38,214 bases of DNA. Origin: Bacillus sp. REN10 (GTDB lineage: Bacteria > Bacillota > Bacilli > Bacillales > Domibacillaceae). The notes under the pieces are model-generated. The model was not told the DNA's origin, ran no database searches, and worked only from the letters and a program-made list of their open reading frames with translations. The translations under genes and the position numbers were made by a program. Positions 16,855 to 25,765 of the stretch are shown in pieces (within the stretch, counting starts at the first letter, position 1; every line of letters starts with the position of its first letter). The stretch lies in assembly GCF_016820555.1 (NCBI RefSeq), contig NZ_JADHDW010000019.1, positions 1-38,214 of the forward strand, in the 5' to 3' direction.

Positions 16855-18540
16855 TTATAGTGTAAATTGATTGACTAGTTTCTTTAAGTCGTTTGCCATG
16901 TTGCTAAGGCTTTCGACGGAAGCGGAGATATTTTTCATAGATGTATGTTGCTCTTCAGCAGCTGTAGCGACATTTTGGGCATTAGCCGCAGATTCTTCTG
17001 ATGTATGGGTCATGCGCTGAATCATTTCGACAATGCCATCGGTGCTAGCATTGACTTGTTCCACAACAGCGGAGACTTCATGGTTTTGAACAGAAATATC
17101 CTCAATAAGTTTGGCAATCTCGTTGAAGGAATCATCTGTTTGCGAAGTTAAACTCATCCCGTCTTGAACGGCCGAGATGCCTTCTTTCATCGATTGAATC
17201 GCATTTTTAGACTCCAGTTGAATTTCCTCAATTAATTTGCGGATTTCATTGGCGGATTTCTCCGATTGTTCGGCCAGCTGTTTGACTTCTCCAGCCACAA
17301 CGGCAAATCCTTTCCCATGTTCTCCCGCACGCGCTGATTCAATGGCCGCATTTAATGACAATAGGTTCGTCTGGCTAGCAATAGCGGTAATGATCGAGAT
17401 AATTTGATCAATTTCTCTTGATTTCTGATCCAATCTTTGAATGACCTCAAAGGTGTGATCCACTTTTTGATGAATTTGCTTCATTTGTTGTAAAGTTTCT
17501 TGTACGACTTGATTTCCTTTGCTTGCATTTGATTTGGCATGCTGACCTAAATCTGTCACTGTTTGAATCGCTTGAGCGGCTTGCGTCATTCCTTGAGACA
17601 CTTCTGTAATAAATCGTGAAGAATGAGAAGAGTCAGCCGCTTGCTGTTCAGTAACAAGAGCCACTTCCTGCATCGCAGCGGTAATTTCTTCGGTCGCTGT
17701 TTCATTTTTTTCTGCACTCGTTGTTAACTGTTCCGATGAAGAGACAATTTCTTTTGAGGTGGCATCAATTTTTTTGATCAGCTCACTTAGCTGGATCCTC
17801 ATTTGCTCGAAGGATTGTGATAGCTTTCCAACTTCATCTTTGGATGACAACGAAACCGATTGGTGCAAGTTCCCTTTCGCAATATCCTCAGTAGAGAGAA
17901 TCAATCGATCGAGCGGAACAATGATGGAGCGACTTAAGAAAATGGCAATGATGACGCCAATAACAAAAATGATGGCGATCATCCAGTTGAAGAATTCCGT
18001 GTTCTTTTGAACTAGCTGCTCAATATCTTGAATCGACTGCTTGATTTTTTCAGCGTTTTCTTGTTGAAAGGCATCCACCTTATCGTTAATATCTATGGCC
18101 GTTTTATCAAATTCAAGCATGATTTGATTTCCTTTTTTCGGGCCGCTTTTGATGTACTCATTGGACATTTTCTCCCCTAAAGCATAGTAGGCTTCAAAAG
18201 ACTGTTCAATGGAGTTCAATCTTTCAACATCATTTGGATTCAGCTCTTTCAGCGTTTGAATATCACGATAAAAAACGTCGCTGTACTTTTTTGCTTGTTC
18301 AAAGCCATCATCTAATCCATTTTGTGCCCGAGTTGCACTAATATCTGATAAATACTGCTGTACCTGTACAACCGATAATTTCAGTTCATCGGATAGCAGA
18401 GCCGTTTGCAATGTTCGATCTTTAATCGTTTGTATTTGCTTTACTTGAGCATTCGAATTTTGCTGTTGATAGATCCACAGAAATATTAACAATAGAAAAA
18501 TGAGACCAAAAGAGAGAAAGCTTCTTAATTTAATAGACAA
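16855..18540 (-). CDS. Methyl-accepting chemotaxis protein, four-helix-bundle sensor
   Basis: This membrane chemoreceptor signals through CheA/CheW to the flagellar motor. The N-terminal membrane segment is at about 8-22 and is followed by an extracellular helical ligand domain (about 25-185, 4HB_MCP type). A second membrane segment ([16 protein letters not shown]) and a HAMP domain (IIVPLDRL...DIAKGNL) come next. The cytoplasmic signalling hairpin has the conserved tip [20 protein letters not shown] and [21 protein letters not shown] 18540 is chosen because AAGGAG stands 8 nt upstream, while GTG 18549 touches it. The product has 561 residues. The ligand is unknown. The gene is flanked by SLH and nucleotidase genes, so a nutrient released by those enzymes is possible but unproven. 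Confidence 0.92.
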   Translation of the reverse strand: MSIKLRSFLSFGLIFLLLIFLWIYQQQNSNAQVKQIQTIKDRTLQTALLSDELKLSVVQVQQYLSDISATRAQNGLDDGFEQAKKYSDVFYRDIQTLKELNPNDVERLNSIEQSFEAYYALGEKMSNEYIKSGPKKGNQIMLEFDKTAIDINDKVDAFQQENAEKIKQSIQDIEQLVQKNTEFFNWMIAIIFVIGVIIAIFLSRSIIVPLDRLILSTEDIAKGNLHQSVSLSSKDEVGKLSQSFEQMRIQLSELIKKIDATSKEIVSSSEQLTTSAEKNETATEEITAAMQEVALVTEQQAADSSHSSRFITEVSQGMTQAAQAIQTVTDLGQHAKSNASKGNQVVQETLQQMKQIHQKVDHTFEVIQRLDQKSREIDQIISIITAIASQTNLLSLNAAIESARAGEHGKGFAVVAGEVKQLAEQSEKSANEIRKLIEEIQLESKNAIQSMKEGISAVQDGMSLTSQTDDSFNEIAKLIEDISVQNHEVSAVVEQVNASTDGIVEMIQRMTHTSEESAANAQNVATAAEEQHTSMKNISASVESLSNMANDLKKLVNQFTL

Positions 18541-18613
18541 AACAAGCACTCCTTGTGATTAATATATAATTTAGTTCTAAAAACCTAGTAATATAGATGG
18601 ATCTTTACTTTAA

Positions 18614-18631
18614 TTGTAAAGCACTTGTAAA
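18614..18631. repeat. Tandem TTGTAAA repeat upstream of nucleotidase 2 and the chemoreceptor
   Basis: TTGTAAA occurs at 18614-18620 and 18625-18631 (11-bp period) within CTTTAATTGTAAAGCACTTG and a following CTTTT. It closely matches 7832-7849. On the minus strand it reads TTTACA, 5 nt, TTTACA, Pho-box-like and pointing toward the chemoreceptor gene 74 bp away. Confidence 0.5.
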
Positions 18632-18708
18632 GGCTTTTCAATCCATTATGGAGCATGAGAAGGGGACAAATGAATAAAGTTCACGAATTCTATATAAAGT
18701 GAAACTTC

Positions 18709-18850
18709 AATCAGTGGGGGTTTTCTTCATCCCCCACTGATTGTTAGTTGAACGGATCGGGCGTTTACGGGCTGTTGATCCCCCGCCTACACGTCTGCGA
18801 TTCTTCCGCCATGTTGAGGTGGGGGTCTTACAGCTCGTTAATGCGGGATA
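18709..18850. other. Structured intergenic element (two long stems), ncRNA or mobile-element remnant
   Basis: Stem 1 has perfect 12-bp arms AATCAGTGGGGG (18709-18720) and CCCCCACTGATT (18731-18742). Stem 2 pairs ACGGGCTG (18767-18774) with CAGCTCGT (18831-18838), and CCCCCGCCT (18780-18788) with AGGTGGGGG (18817-18825), each using one G-U wobble. No poly-U follows at once and no ORF fills it. The layout suggests a folded RNA or the end of an IS200/IS605-like element. The transposase would be missing. Family not established. Confidence 0.5.
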
Positions 18851-18974
18851 AATTTTTTACAATAGCGATTTCTATATAACTATCAATATTGTAGATAAGA
18901 GAAATTATTGGTAAAGTTGGATTAAGAGTGTACACACTCAAACTTACTTTATCGAAATTGGGGGAATCGAGTGT

Positions 18975-21137
18975 ATGGGTTATCTATCAAAATCTCATCG
19001 TAAATTTGTGGCATCTGCCGCTACGGCCACGCTTGTTGCTACAGCGGTTACACCTGCTTTCGCGGCTTCATTTTCAGACGTATCCAAAAATTATAAAGAG
19101 GCTGTGGATTACCTAGTTAGCAACAAAATCACTGATGGTATGATGGATGCGAAATTTGGCACCTCTCTTTCTATCACACGTGTCGATGCTGCTGTTATGC
19201 TGGCCAAGGCATTAAAGCTTGATATTAAAAATGTGGAGGATGCCGGATTTAAAGATGTGCCTGCTCGTGCGAAAGTTTATGTCAATGCTCTAAAAAAAGC
19301 AGGCATTGTCGATGGAAAAACAGCGACAACCTTTGCTTCTAATGACCGCATTACCCGCGGTGAGGCAGCGCTGATGCTGGCAAAAGCGTATGGTTTAAAA
19401 GGGGATGCGGCGAAACTTCCTTTTAAAGATGTGTCTCCTCTTTATAAGGATGCAGTAAGCGCGCTTGTGACACATGGTATTACGTCTGGAAAAACAGCGA
19501 CTGCTTTTGGCACAGCTAACGAGATTACTCGCGGTGAATACGCGGTGTTCTTATACAAGCTATCGAAGGTAAAGAACAGCTTTACTTTATCTTTAATGCA
19601 TACGAATGATACGCATGCCAATTTAGATCATGCCGCGAAGAAAATGACGGCGATTAAAGAAGTGCGTACAGAAAAGCCAAATGCCTTGTTAGTGGATGCG
19701 GGGGATGTGTTCTCTGGTACGCTATATTTCAATGAATTTAAAGGGCAAGCGGATTTGCAGTTAATGAACTTGATGGGCTATGATGTGATGACGTTCGGCA
19801 ATCATGAATTTGATCTTGGTTCTAGTCCAGAAGGTCATCAAGCTCTAGCAGACTTTATTAAAGGGGCTAAGTTCCCATTTGTTAGCGCCAACGTAGATTT
19901 CTCTAAAGACAGCAAATTTCAAGGGCTATTTAGCGATCTTGTCTCCAGCAAACCGGCAGAAGGGAAAATCTACAGTGGAATCGTCAAGGAAGTGGACGGT
20001 CAAAAGGTGGGCTTTTTCGGGCTGACGACACAGGAAACGAAGGATATCTCCAGTGCGAATCAAGTGGAGTTTGAGGATTATTTGGTGGAAGCGGAAAAAG
20101 CTGTGAAAGCATTTGAAGGCATGGGCGTCAACAAAATCGTCGCCGTTTCCCATATCGGTTATGATGACAATGCCGCTATTGACAATGATTTAACGTTGGC
20201 GGCGAAAGTAGACGGCATCGATGTCATCGTCGGCGGACACAGCCATACAAAATTAAGTGAGCCGACGGTTGTAAGCAAGGACGAAGCAGGGAAACCGAAA
20301 GATCCAACGGTCATTGTTCAAGCAGAGCAGTACAATAAATTTTTAGGCACAGTGGATGTTGAGTTTGATCAAAACGGAAAAGTGATTGGACAAGCAGGCA
20401 AGTTAATTGAGATTAAAGAACAAGCAGAAGATGCCGAAACGAAAGCGCTGTTAGCCCCATACACAGCTAAAATCAATGAAATTAAAAATAAAGAAACGGG
20501 AGCCACTGCAGAAAAGCTGCTAGATAACCCACGTACATCAGGCGATGATACGAAACCGAGTGTGCGCAAAAATGAAACGGAACTGGGCAACTTGATCACG
20601 GATGGTATGCTGGCGAAAGCAAAACAGTATAATTCAAAGGTGATTATGGCGCTTCAAAACGGTGGCGGTATTCGCACATCGATTGATCAAGGACCAATTA
20701 CGGTGGGGGAAGTGATTAATGTTCTTCCATTCGGTAATACATTGGCAACGATGGAAGTCACAGGAGCGGAGCTGAAGGCCGCGTTTGAAGCGAGTGTGAA
20801 AGCTGTTCCGGCTGAAAATGGCGGCTTCTTGCACGTATCAGGAGCAAAAGTAGAATTTGATTCTTCCAAACCAGCTGGAGAGCGGATCGTGTCGATTTCT
20901 TATAAAGAAGCAGATGGTTCGTATGTCGCTATTCAAGAGAACGAGAAGTACGTAATAGCAACCAATGCCTTCACAGCAAAAGGTGGAGACGGCTATGATA
21001 TGTTCAAGAAGGCCTACGAAGAAGGTCGCGTGACGGATCTTGGTTTATCAGATTGGGAGAATTTAAGAGAGCATATACAGAATGTAGGAAAGGTCAATCC
21101 GCAAGTGGAAGGCCGTATTGTGGATGTAGCGAAGTAA
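18975..21137 (+). CDS. SLH-anchored bifunctional metallophosphatase/5'-nucleotidase (paralog 2)
   Basis: This is a second wall-anchored 5'-nucleotidase of 720 residues. Signal peptide, three SLH repeats, metallophosphatase motifs (MHTNDTHANL, VDAGDVFSG, GNHEFDLG, GGHSHT) and nucleotidase motifs (NGGGIR, LPFGNTLATMEV, AFTAKGGDGYDMF) are all present, so both copies look active. It matches paralog 1 along almost the whole length, including the DNA around the start codon, and ends at GRIVDVAK. It therefore lacks the linker and beta tail of paralog 1 and has no nuclease gene behind it. ATG 18975 follows GGGGGAATCGAG. An inverted repeat GAGTGT-AC-ACACTC (18926-18939) lies just upstream and could be an operator. 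A terminator lies at 21221-21267. Confidence 0.92.
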   Translation: MGYLSKSHRKFVASAATATLVATAVTPAFAASFSDVSKNYKEAVDYLVSNKITDGMMDAKFGTSLSITRVDAAVMLAKALKLDIKNVEDAGFKDVPARAKVYVNALKKAGIVDGKTATTFASNDRITRGEAALMLAKAYGLKGDAAKLPFKDVSPLYKDAVSALVTHGITSGKTATAFGTANEITRGEYAVFLYKLSKVKNSFTLSLMHTNDTHANLDHAAKKMTAIKEVRTEKPNALLVDAGDVFSGTLYFNEFKGQADLQLMNLMGYDVMTFGNHEFDLGSSPEGHQALADFIKGAKFPFVSANVDFSKDSKFQGLFSDLVSSKPAEGKIYSGIVKEVDGQKVGFFGLTTQETKDISSANQVEFEDYLVEAEKAVKAFEGMGVNKIVAVSHIGYDDNAAIDNDLTLAAKVDGIDVIVGGHSHTKLSEPTVVSKDEAGKPKDPTVIVQAEQYNKFLGTVDVEFDQNGKVIGQAGKLIEIKEQAEDAETKALLAPYTAKINEIKNKETGATAEKLLDNPRTSGDDTKPSVRKNETELGNLITDGMLAKAKQYNSKVIMALQNGGGIRTSIDQGPITVGEVINVLPFGNTLATMEVTGAELKAAFEASVKAVPAENGGFLHVSGAKVEFDSSKPAGERIVSISYKEADGSYVAIQENEKYVIATNAFTAKGGDGYDMFKKAYEEGRVTDLGLSDWENLREHIQNVGKVNPQVEGRIVDVAK

Positions 21138-21220
21138 AGTGGGTTTGTTCATAAGGGATAAATAATGATTTGAAAAACGGGCCCTCTAGAAGGAGGGCGT
21201 CCAATAAATTCTTAAAATAA

Positions 21221-21267
21221 AAGAGCTGGCGAAGAACAAGAACGACTCGTTTTTCTCCAGCTCTTTT
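21221..21267. terminator. Bidirectional terminator between nucleotidase 2 and SLH-DUF4855 gene
   Basis: AAGAGCTGG pairs with CCAGCTCTT across a 27-nt loop, with T-runs on both strands. A smaller GCCCTC/GAGGGC hairpin without a U-run lies at 21181-21198, and two mini-hairpins (TCAGT/ACTGA, CTGTC/GACAG) lie near 21305-21330. Confidence 0.75.
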
Positions 21268-21361
21268 TGTTTGTTTCCGATATTTCTTTGGGGTGTTCAG
21301 AAATTCAGTGAAAACTGACTGTCTGGACAGCTCCTTCTTACCTATAGTCAAGTAGTTTTTT

Positions 21362-23008
21362 TCATTGGAAAAGCCTGTCTAGTTTTTGATAAGCCTCTTG
21401 GTAAGCGGGTTGGCGATAATTAGCCATTCGATGGACCATGTCTAGTCCTTGATAGAATAGTAGACTTTGACCCACTAATTGATAGTTGTGAGCGAAGTCG
21501 ATATATCGTTCAAAGTTTGGCAGGGCAGCCTCCATTTGATGAGGGGAGTATGTGTCGATTTCCAGTGTAATCCCACTGCCATTAATTTGTGCGGATAGAA
21601 AAGCTTTATGCAGTCTGGCTTCTGAATCAGTCAAACTAAGTCTAAAGGCATTTGGCTGCAAATACGCACCGTCAAATCCGTAATATTTCCAATTTTCAAA
21701 GTTGGTCGAACGGGAATGAGGAGCATAAATAAATTTTTTGCTTGTTGCATGCACGTGTTTGGCTGTTTTTGTGACAAGGAGCTCATCATTCGCCTGAATA
21801 ACCGTCTCATTGAGCCAATAATAGCCTGTTAGTTTTATATTTTTGTAGCCGGATTGGTTCCAGCGGTTTTGTACGGCTTGGATATACCATTTGACCATGT
21901 TTTCTCTAGCTTGAAGTGTTGCTGCTTCTTTTGCTCCATTTAGCTTGACAATGGTGCCTTTGCTTTTTGGGTAAGGAATAGAGAGATAAACTTGAACGGT
22001 TCTGCCCGCTTCAGCTGCCGCTTTGTTTAATGAAGAAAGGGAGCCTGATGGAGCAAATGTCCGATCGATATACCAATTCCATTCTTTATAATTAGCGTTG
22101 TTTCCCGGTGCTTCGGCAAACTCGCCGCCTGTGTAAGTGCGGCCGAGAAACACAAAGGTATCGAACAAGTTTTTCTCGTTATTTTTCAAATAAGGAGCGA
22201 AAAAATCAGGCGACTGTTGCACGGCCTCTGCTCCATTGTAAATCAACACGCCATTTTGAATACCTGTTCCGCTCATTTTAGCGGGTTTGTTCTCATAGGT
22301 CATGAGCGAGTTGCTGACAGGGTGTACAGTGGCATCATCATATTTCACAGCTAAGGCGATTGCCTCATCAGCCGATCTTCCTTTGTGAATGATTTGTCCC
22401 TTTTGTTTCACAATGTAGTGATGCGGTTGTTCATACACTCGTGATAAAAAGCTAGAGAATTGTGCCCGATTGACGGAGACATCCGGTTTAAACGTCCCGT
22501 CTGGATATCCAGATGTGATTTTATTGTCGGAAAGAGCATCAACATATGGGTAATATGGATGAGATTTAGATAAATCCTTGAAAGTCGATGTTCGCTTTCC
22601 TTTGTAATCATAAGCAACGGCGAGCATGCGGGCCATTTCTTTTCTCGTTAATGCACTATTCGGTTGAAACTTGTTTTTTGCAAGTGTCAGCATCCCTTTG
22701 TTTGCCACAATCATCATTTCTTTATATCCAGCCATCGAGGGGGTTAAGTCACTAGGTTTCACCTTTGGATTAGCCACCGCTGGTAACTTCATCGCGCGTG
22801 TAATCATCACAGCTGCATCCTTGCGGGTTAATATGACAAGCGGTTTAAACTGATTGCCATCATACCCGCGAATCACCTGCTTATCTGTTAAAAAACGAAT
22901 CTCATCATGCGCCCAATGATCAAACGGCACATCCCTAAAAGCCGCGGCACTTACCGACGAACTAAACAACCCAAAACTCAAACACACCAACAACAAAACC
23001 CTTAACAT
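21362..23008 (-). CDS. SLH protein with DUF4855 domain (paralog A)
   Basis: This wall-anchored protein has a DUF4855 domain, whose fold and sequence suggest a glycosidase-like role; no activity is known to me. The signal peptide is about residues 1-22 (VSAAAF). Three SLH repeats span about 23-200. A short linker follows (IVKQKGQIIHKGRSADEAI). The DUF4855 part (about 225-548) has conserved TFVFLGRTYTGGEF, ANYKEWNWYIDRTFAPSGSL, VYLSIPYPK, LTGYYWLNETV, FIYAPHS and DGAYLQPNAF. ATG 23008 is preferred: GGAGG lies 9 nt upstream, whereas TTG 23014 is only 3 nt from it. Its closest relative is the gene at 23900-25597, in the same orientation 0.9 kb away. The product has 548 residues. Confidence 0.87.
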   Translation of the reverse strand: MLRVLLLVCLSFGLFSSSVSAAAFRDVPFDHWAHDEIRFLTDKQVIRGYDGNQFKPLVILTRKDAAVMITRAMKLPAVANPKVKPSDLTPSMAGYKEMMIVANKGMLTLAKNKFQPNSALTRKEMARMLAVAYDYKGKRTSTFKDLSKSHPYYPYVDALSDNKITSGYPDGTFKPDVSVNRAQFSSFLSRVYEQPHHYIVKQKGQIIHKGRSADEAIALAVKYDDATVHPVSNSLMTYENKPAKMSGTGIQNGVLIYNGAEAVQQSPDFFAPYLKNNEKNLFDTFVFLGRTYTGGEFAEAPGNNANYKEWNWYIDRTFAPSGSLSSLNKAAAEAGRTVQVYLSIPYPKSKGTIVKLNGAKEAATLQARENMVKWYIQAVQNRWNQSGYKNIKLTGYYWLNETVIQANDELLVTKTAKHVHATSKKFIYAPHSRSTNFENWKYYGFDGAYLQPNAFRLSLTDSEARLHKAFLSAQINGSGITLEIDTYSPHQMEAALPNFERYIDFAHNYQLVGQSLLFYQGLDMVHRMANYRQPAYQEAYQKLDRLFQ

Positions 23009-23027
23009 AAACAAAATCCTCCATTTT

Positions 23028-23062
23028 CCGGGCGGTGCCTGTCACCCCCCGTTTTCTGTCGA
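23028..23062 (+). repeat. REP-like palindromic element, copy 3
   Basis: CCGGGCGGTG-CCTGT-CACCCCCCG is followed by TTTTCTGTCGA. It sits 20 bp upstream of the minus-strand SLH-DUF4855 start codon, just behind its ribosome site, so it would lie in the 5' leader or promoter. A second TTGTCGAA follows at once. Confidence 0.88.
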
Positions 23063-23247
23063 CTTGTTGTCGAATATAAGTCTATTGTACCATTCTACCA
23101 TATTGTGGGGGAGGAAATTTTAGTATTTTTTGATCATGTATGGGTATTTTTGCCGAATGGATAAGAGATTTTGCAACCAAGCGGTGGTTTATTATGTGGT
23201 TTTGAGATTTTTTTCCTTCGTAGCGTAATCACCAGCGGATGAAAAGT

Positions 23248-23276
23248 AAAAAAAAGAGAAGTCAAAAGACCCCTCT
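23248..23276 (-). terminator. Terminator of the Pro/Gly-rich gene
   Basis: On the minus strand AGAGGGGTC pairs with GACTTCTCT (two G-U wobbles) around TTTT, followed by a long U-run (at least eight T). Confidence 0.75.
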
Positions 23277-23287
23277 GTTTAACGGTG

Positions 23288-23740
23288 TTAGAAGCAGCGG
23301 AAAGAGCTGATTCTGTTTAGATCTGTACCATAATATGTCCAGCGAAAATTTCGCCAGCGCCAGCCAGCTACCGATGTTCTGCCAACATATGTTGGGTAGA
23401 ACCAGAAGCTGCGCCCGCTTCGGAGCCAGATGTACGTATTGCGGAATAAGCAGCCGCGAATCGCTCCTGGGTCAACAGCAAACGTAGAGACTTGCTGTTG
23501 CTGTGGAGTAAATGAAGGAGGGGGAGATGTCGGAGGTCCTCCTCCTTGCTGCTGCCCACCTGACGGAAATCCTGGTTGTTGTCCTGGAGGAGGAAAACCG
23601 CCTGGAAACCCTGGCTGCTGTCCAGGTGGCATCGCCCCTCCTGGAAACCCCGGCGGCCCTTGATAAGGATTTTGCCTGTACTCATCGTCTTCTAATGGGA
23701 AGGGGGAATACTGAGAGTAATCGTTATAGTCCATATTCAT
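23288..23740 (-). CDS. Pro/Gly/Gln-rich small protein with aromatic C-terminal domain
   Basis: This is a 150-residue protein without a signal peptide. Residues about 20-90 are low-complexity, with repeated PGQQPGFPGGFPP-like units rich in Pro, Gly and Gln. The C-terminal 55 residues are strongly aromatic and basic (GCLFRNTYIWLRSGRSFWFYPTYVGRTSVAGWRWRNF in overlapping parts) and end in a cysteine near the C-terminus. This mix resembles Bacillus spore-surface or envelope proteins, but I do not recognise a named family. ATG 23740 follows AAAGGAG closely; a second ATG two codons later is equally possible. It is monocistronic with its own terminator. Confidence 0.7.
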   Translation of the reverse strand: MNMDYNDYSQYSPFPLEDDEYRQNPYQGPPGFPGGAMPPGQQPGFPGGFPPPGQQPGFPSGGQQQGGGPPTSPPPSFTPQQQQVSTFAVDPGAIRGCLFRNTYIWLRSGRSFWFYPTYVGRTSVAGWRWRNFRWTYYGTDLNRISSFRCF

Positions 23741-23819
23741 GAAGCTCCTTTCATCGTGTCTAATTGCAATGTATGCGATGATTCCCCGTTTGTGCCTAGT
23801 TAAATTTTGTCATATAAAA

Positions 23820-23855
23820 AAAAGCTCCGCATACTCATCTCTGCGGAGCTTTTTC
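23820..23855. terminator. Bidirectional terminator downstream of SLH-DUF4855 paralog B
   Basis: AGCTCCGCA pairs with TGCGGAGCT around a 10-nt loop, with T-runs on both strands. It lies beyond palindromic copy 4 relative to the minus-strand gene. Confidence 0.85.
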
Positions 23856-23869
23856 TCTCAGCTAAAAAG

Positions 23870-23897
23870 CGACAAAAACCGGGGGGTGACAGGCACC
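23870..23897 (-). repeat. REP-like palindromic element, copy 4
   Basis: In minus orientation: GGTG-CCTGT-CACC, CCCCGG and TTTTTGTCG. It begins 2 nt after the TAG of the SLH-DUF4855 gene, in the same direction as the gene. Confidence 0.88.
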
Positions 23898-23899
23898 TC

Positions 23900-25597
23900 C
23901 TAGAAGAAAGTACTAGTTAGCTGTTTGTACCAGTCTTGGAAGATTGGGTGGTCGTATGTAGCCATTCGTTCGACCATGTTGATGCCTTGGTAGAACATCA
24001 TGCCGTACTCGTTTAGGCCGTAGCGTTTAGAGTAGTCGATGTATAGGTTAAATGCCTCTACTCCGTCTTTCGCTTGGCTTTGGGAGTAGGAGTTGATTTC
24101 AATATTGATGCCTGCTCCATACATTTGCGCTTTTAAAAAGGCTTGATGCAGTCGCTTTTCTTTGTCAGGAACATTGGAGCGAAAGGCATTTGGCTGCAGA
24201 AACGCTGCGTCAAAGCCGTATGACTTCCATTTGTGAAAATTCGTTGATGTGGCATGCGGTGAATAAATGAAATACTTACTGTCTTGATGGATACGTTCAG
24301 CGACAGCAGGCAATAGTTGCTCGTCTTCTTTCGCTCTTACGGTTTCGCTTGTCCAGTAGTAGCCTTTGAAGTTAAGGTTTTCAAAATGGCTTTGGTTCAA
24401 CATTTCAGATACTTCTGAAATGTACCAATTGACCATGTCCATTCGAGCATCTAAACTATTTTCCACTTCTTCCCCATCAAGCTTGATAATAGGCTCTGAG
24501 CGCTTAGGATAAGGAATGCCTATATAGACGTCCACCTTTTTACTTTGATCGCCGGCGGAGGCATTTAATTGCTGTAAAGCACCGTCTTCGGCAAATGTGC
24601 GATCGATATGGGTTTGCCACTCGGCATAGTTTGCCTTATTAGCTTTTTCATCCGTGAACCATCCACCATCATAGCGCAGTGCTAAAATGACAAACGTATT
24701 GAAAAAGTCGCCTGTTTTTCCATCGGGTGTGCTGTATTTCGTGTATTTATCAAAATATTCTTTTGTAAAGGTGTCTTTCTCGCCTTTTCCATTGTAAATC
24801 AGCACGCTAGACTTAATGCCTGTTCGATCTTCCATGGCAATTTTATCATCGAATTTTCGATATCTCGTACTTGCAGGATGAATCGTTCCTTGTGGGTAAT
24901 TTGCTACTTCATCTAAGGCTGCTTCTAAGGAAGTGTGGGTAGCGACAACTTGTCCCGCGTTTCTTACTTCATAAGAGGAAGGCTGCTGGAATACACGAGA
25001 GAGAAAGATGGCGAACTGAACACGCGTCACGACTTCAGAAGGTCGGTATTCGTGTCCCTCTGCGACCTTATATCCTTTTGATACATTGTAGTAATTAATC
25101 GCATCGATGTAAGGGTAGTAAGGGTCGTCTTTTGACACATCAATGAAGGTGGAGGTTTCTTTTCCTTCATATGAAAAAGCAACGGCAAGAGCTTTTGCCA
25201 TTTCGTCCCTTGTTAACGGCTTGTCTGGTTCAAAGGCACCATCTTCGGTCAATGTGAACCAGCCGTTCGCCATGGCAATCGAAATTTCTTTATATCCTGG
25301 GGAAGTCGGTGTCACATCAGTGAAGGTCATTGGTTCTTCAGGTGCTTCAAGAATTTCAAGTGCTCGCACCATCATCACCGCCGCGTCCTTGCGTTTAATC
25401 TGCTCATCCGGCTTAAATTGACCGTCTGTAAATCCGCTAATGATGTTATAAGATGAAATAAATTGAATATGATCATATGCCGGATGGCTAGGCTTTATAT
25501 CCGTAAAGCCAGGTGTTTGAGCCATCGACTGTGAGGCCAAACCAAAAACCGAAAAAAGTGCAATCATCGTCACTAATAATCTTCTAAAAAACAACAA
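23900..25597 (-). CDS. SLH protein with DUF4855 domain (paralog B)
   Basis: This is a paralog of the gene at 21362-23008 with the same order: signal peptide (1-26, SMAQ), three SLH repeats (about 28-210; IKRKDAAVMMVRAL, LTRDEMAKALAVAF, VTRVQFAIFLSRVF), then DUF4855 (about 240-565). Shared landmarks are TFVILALRYDGGWF, ANYAEWQTHIDRTFAEDGAL, VYIGIPYPK, FKGYYWTSETV, FIYSPHATSTNF and DAAFLQPNAF. The 565-residue protein differs at many sites from paralog A, so the duplication is not recent. TTG 25597 follows GGAGGG; a second TTG lies one codon on. Inverted palindromic copies 4 and 5 flank the gene on both sides. Confidence 0.87.
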   Translation of the reverse strand: MLFFRRLLVTMIALFSVFGLASQSMAQTPGFTDIKPSHPAYDHIQFISSYNIISGFTDGQFKPDEQIKRKDAAVMMVRALEILEAPEEPMTFTDVTPTSPGYKEISIAMANGWFTLTEDGAFEPDKPLTRDEMAKALAVAFSYEGKETSTFIDVSKDDPYYPYIDAINYYNVSKGYKVAEGHEYRPSEVVTRVQFAIFLSRVFQQPSSYEVRNAGQVVATHTSLEAALDEVANYPQGTIHPASTRYRKFDDKIAMEDRTGIKSSVLIYNGKGEKDTFTKEYFDKYTKYSTPDGKTGDFFNTFVILALRYDGGWFTDEKANKANYAEWQTHIDRTFAEDGALQQLNASAGDQSKKVDVYIGIPYPKRSEPIIKLDGEEVENSLDARMDMVNWYISEVSEMLNQSHFENLNFKGYYWTSETVRAKEDEQLLPAVAERIHQDSKYFIYSPHATSTNFHKWKSYGFDAAFLQPNAFRSNVPDKEKRLHQAFLKAQMYGAGINIEINSYSQSQAKDGVEAFNLYIDYSKRYGLNEYGMMFYQGINMVERMATYDHPIFQDWYKQLTSTFF

Positions 25598-25670
25598 ACA
25601 ATCCCTCCATTTATTAAATTTTATCCGCGAATGAAAAAAAATCCATACACTATACTAGTCTACCATATTT

Positions 25671-25705
25671 CGGGCGGTGCCTGTCACCCCCCGGGTTTTG
25701 TCGAA
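25671..25705 (+). repeat. REP-like palindromic element, copy 5
   Basis: CGGGCGGTG-CCTGT-CACCCCCCG, then GGTTTTGTCGAA. It lies between two minus-strand genes, 74 bp upstream of the SLH-DUF4855 start and opposite in direction to copy 4 at that gene's other end. Confidence 0.88.
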
Positions 25706-25713
25706 TTTCAATA

Positions 25714-25754
25714 AAAACTCCTCTCCGTTTTATCAAAGAAGGGAGAGGAGTTTT
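25714..25754. terminator. Terminator of chemoreceptor 2
   Basis: AAAACTCCTCTCC pairs with GGAGAGGAGTTTT around a 15-nt loop. U-runs occur on both strands. It ends the minus-strand gene whose stop is 12 bp away. Confidence 0.8.
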
Positions 25755-25765
25755 AAATGGATTGT

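Noticed and set aside
18926-18939. GAGTGT-AC-ACACTC as a terminator
   Set aside because: It has a 2-nt loop and no U-run; at most it is an operator, so it is only mentioned under nucleotidase 2.
23368-23742. Alternative frames across the Pro/Gly-rich gene on both strands
   Set aside because: They arise from the repetitive GC-rich repeat; only the frame with AAAGGAG and a terminator is supported.
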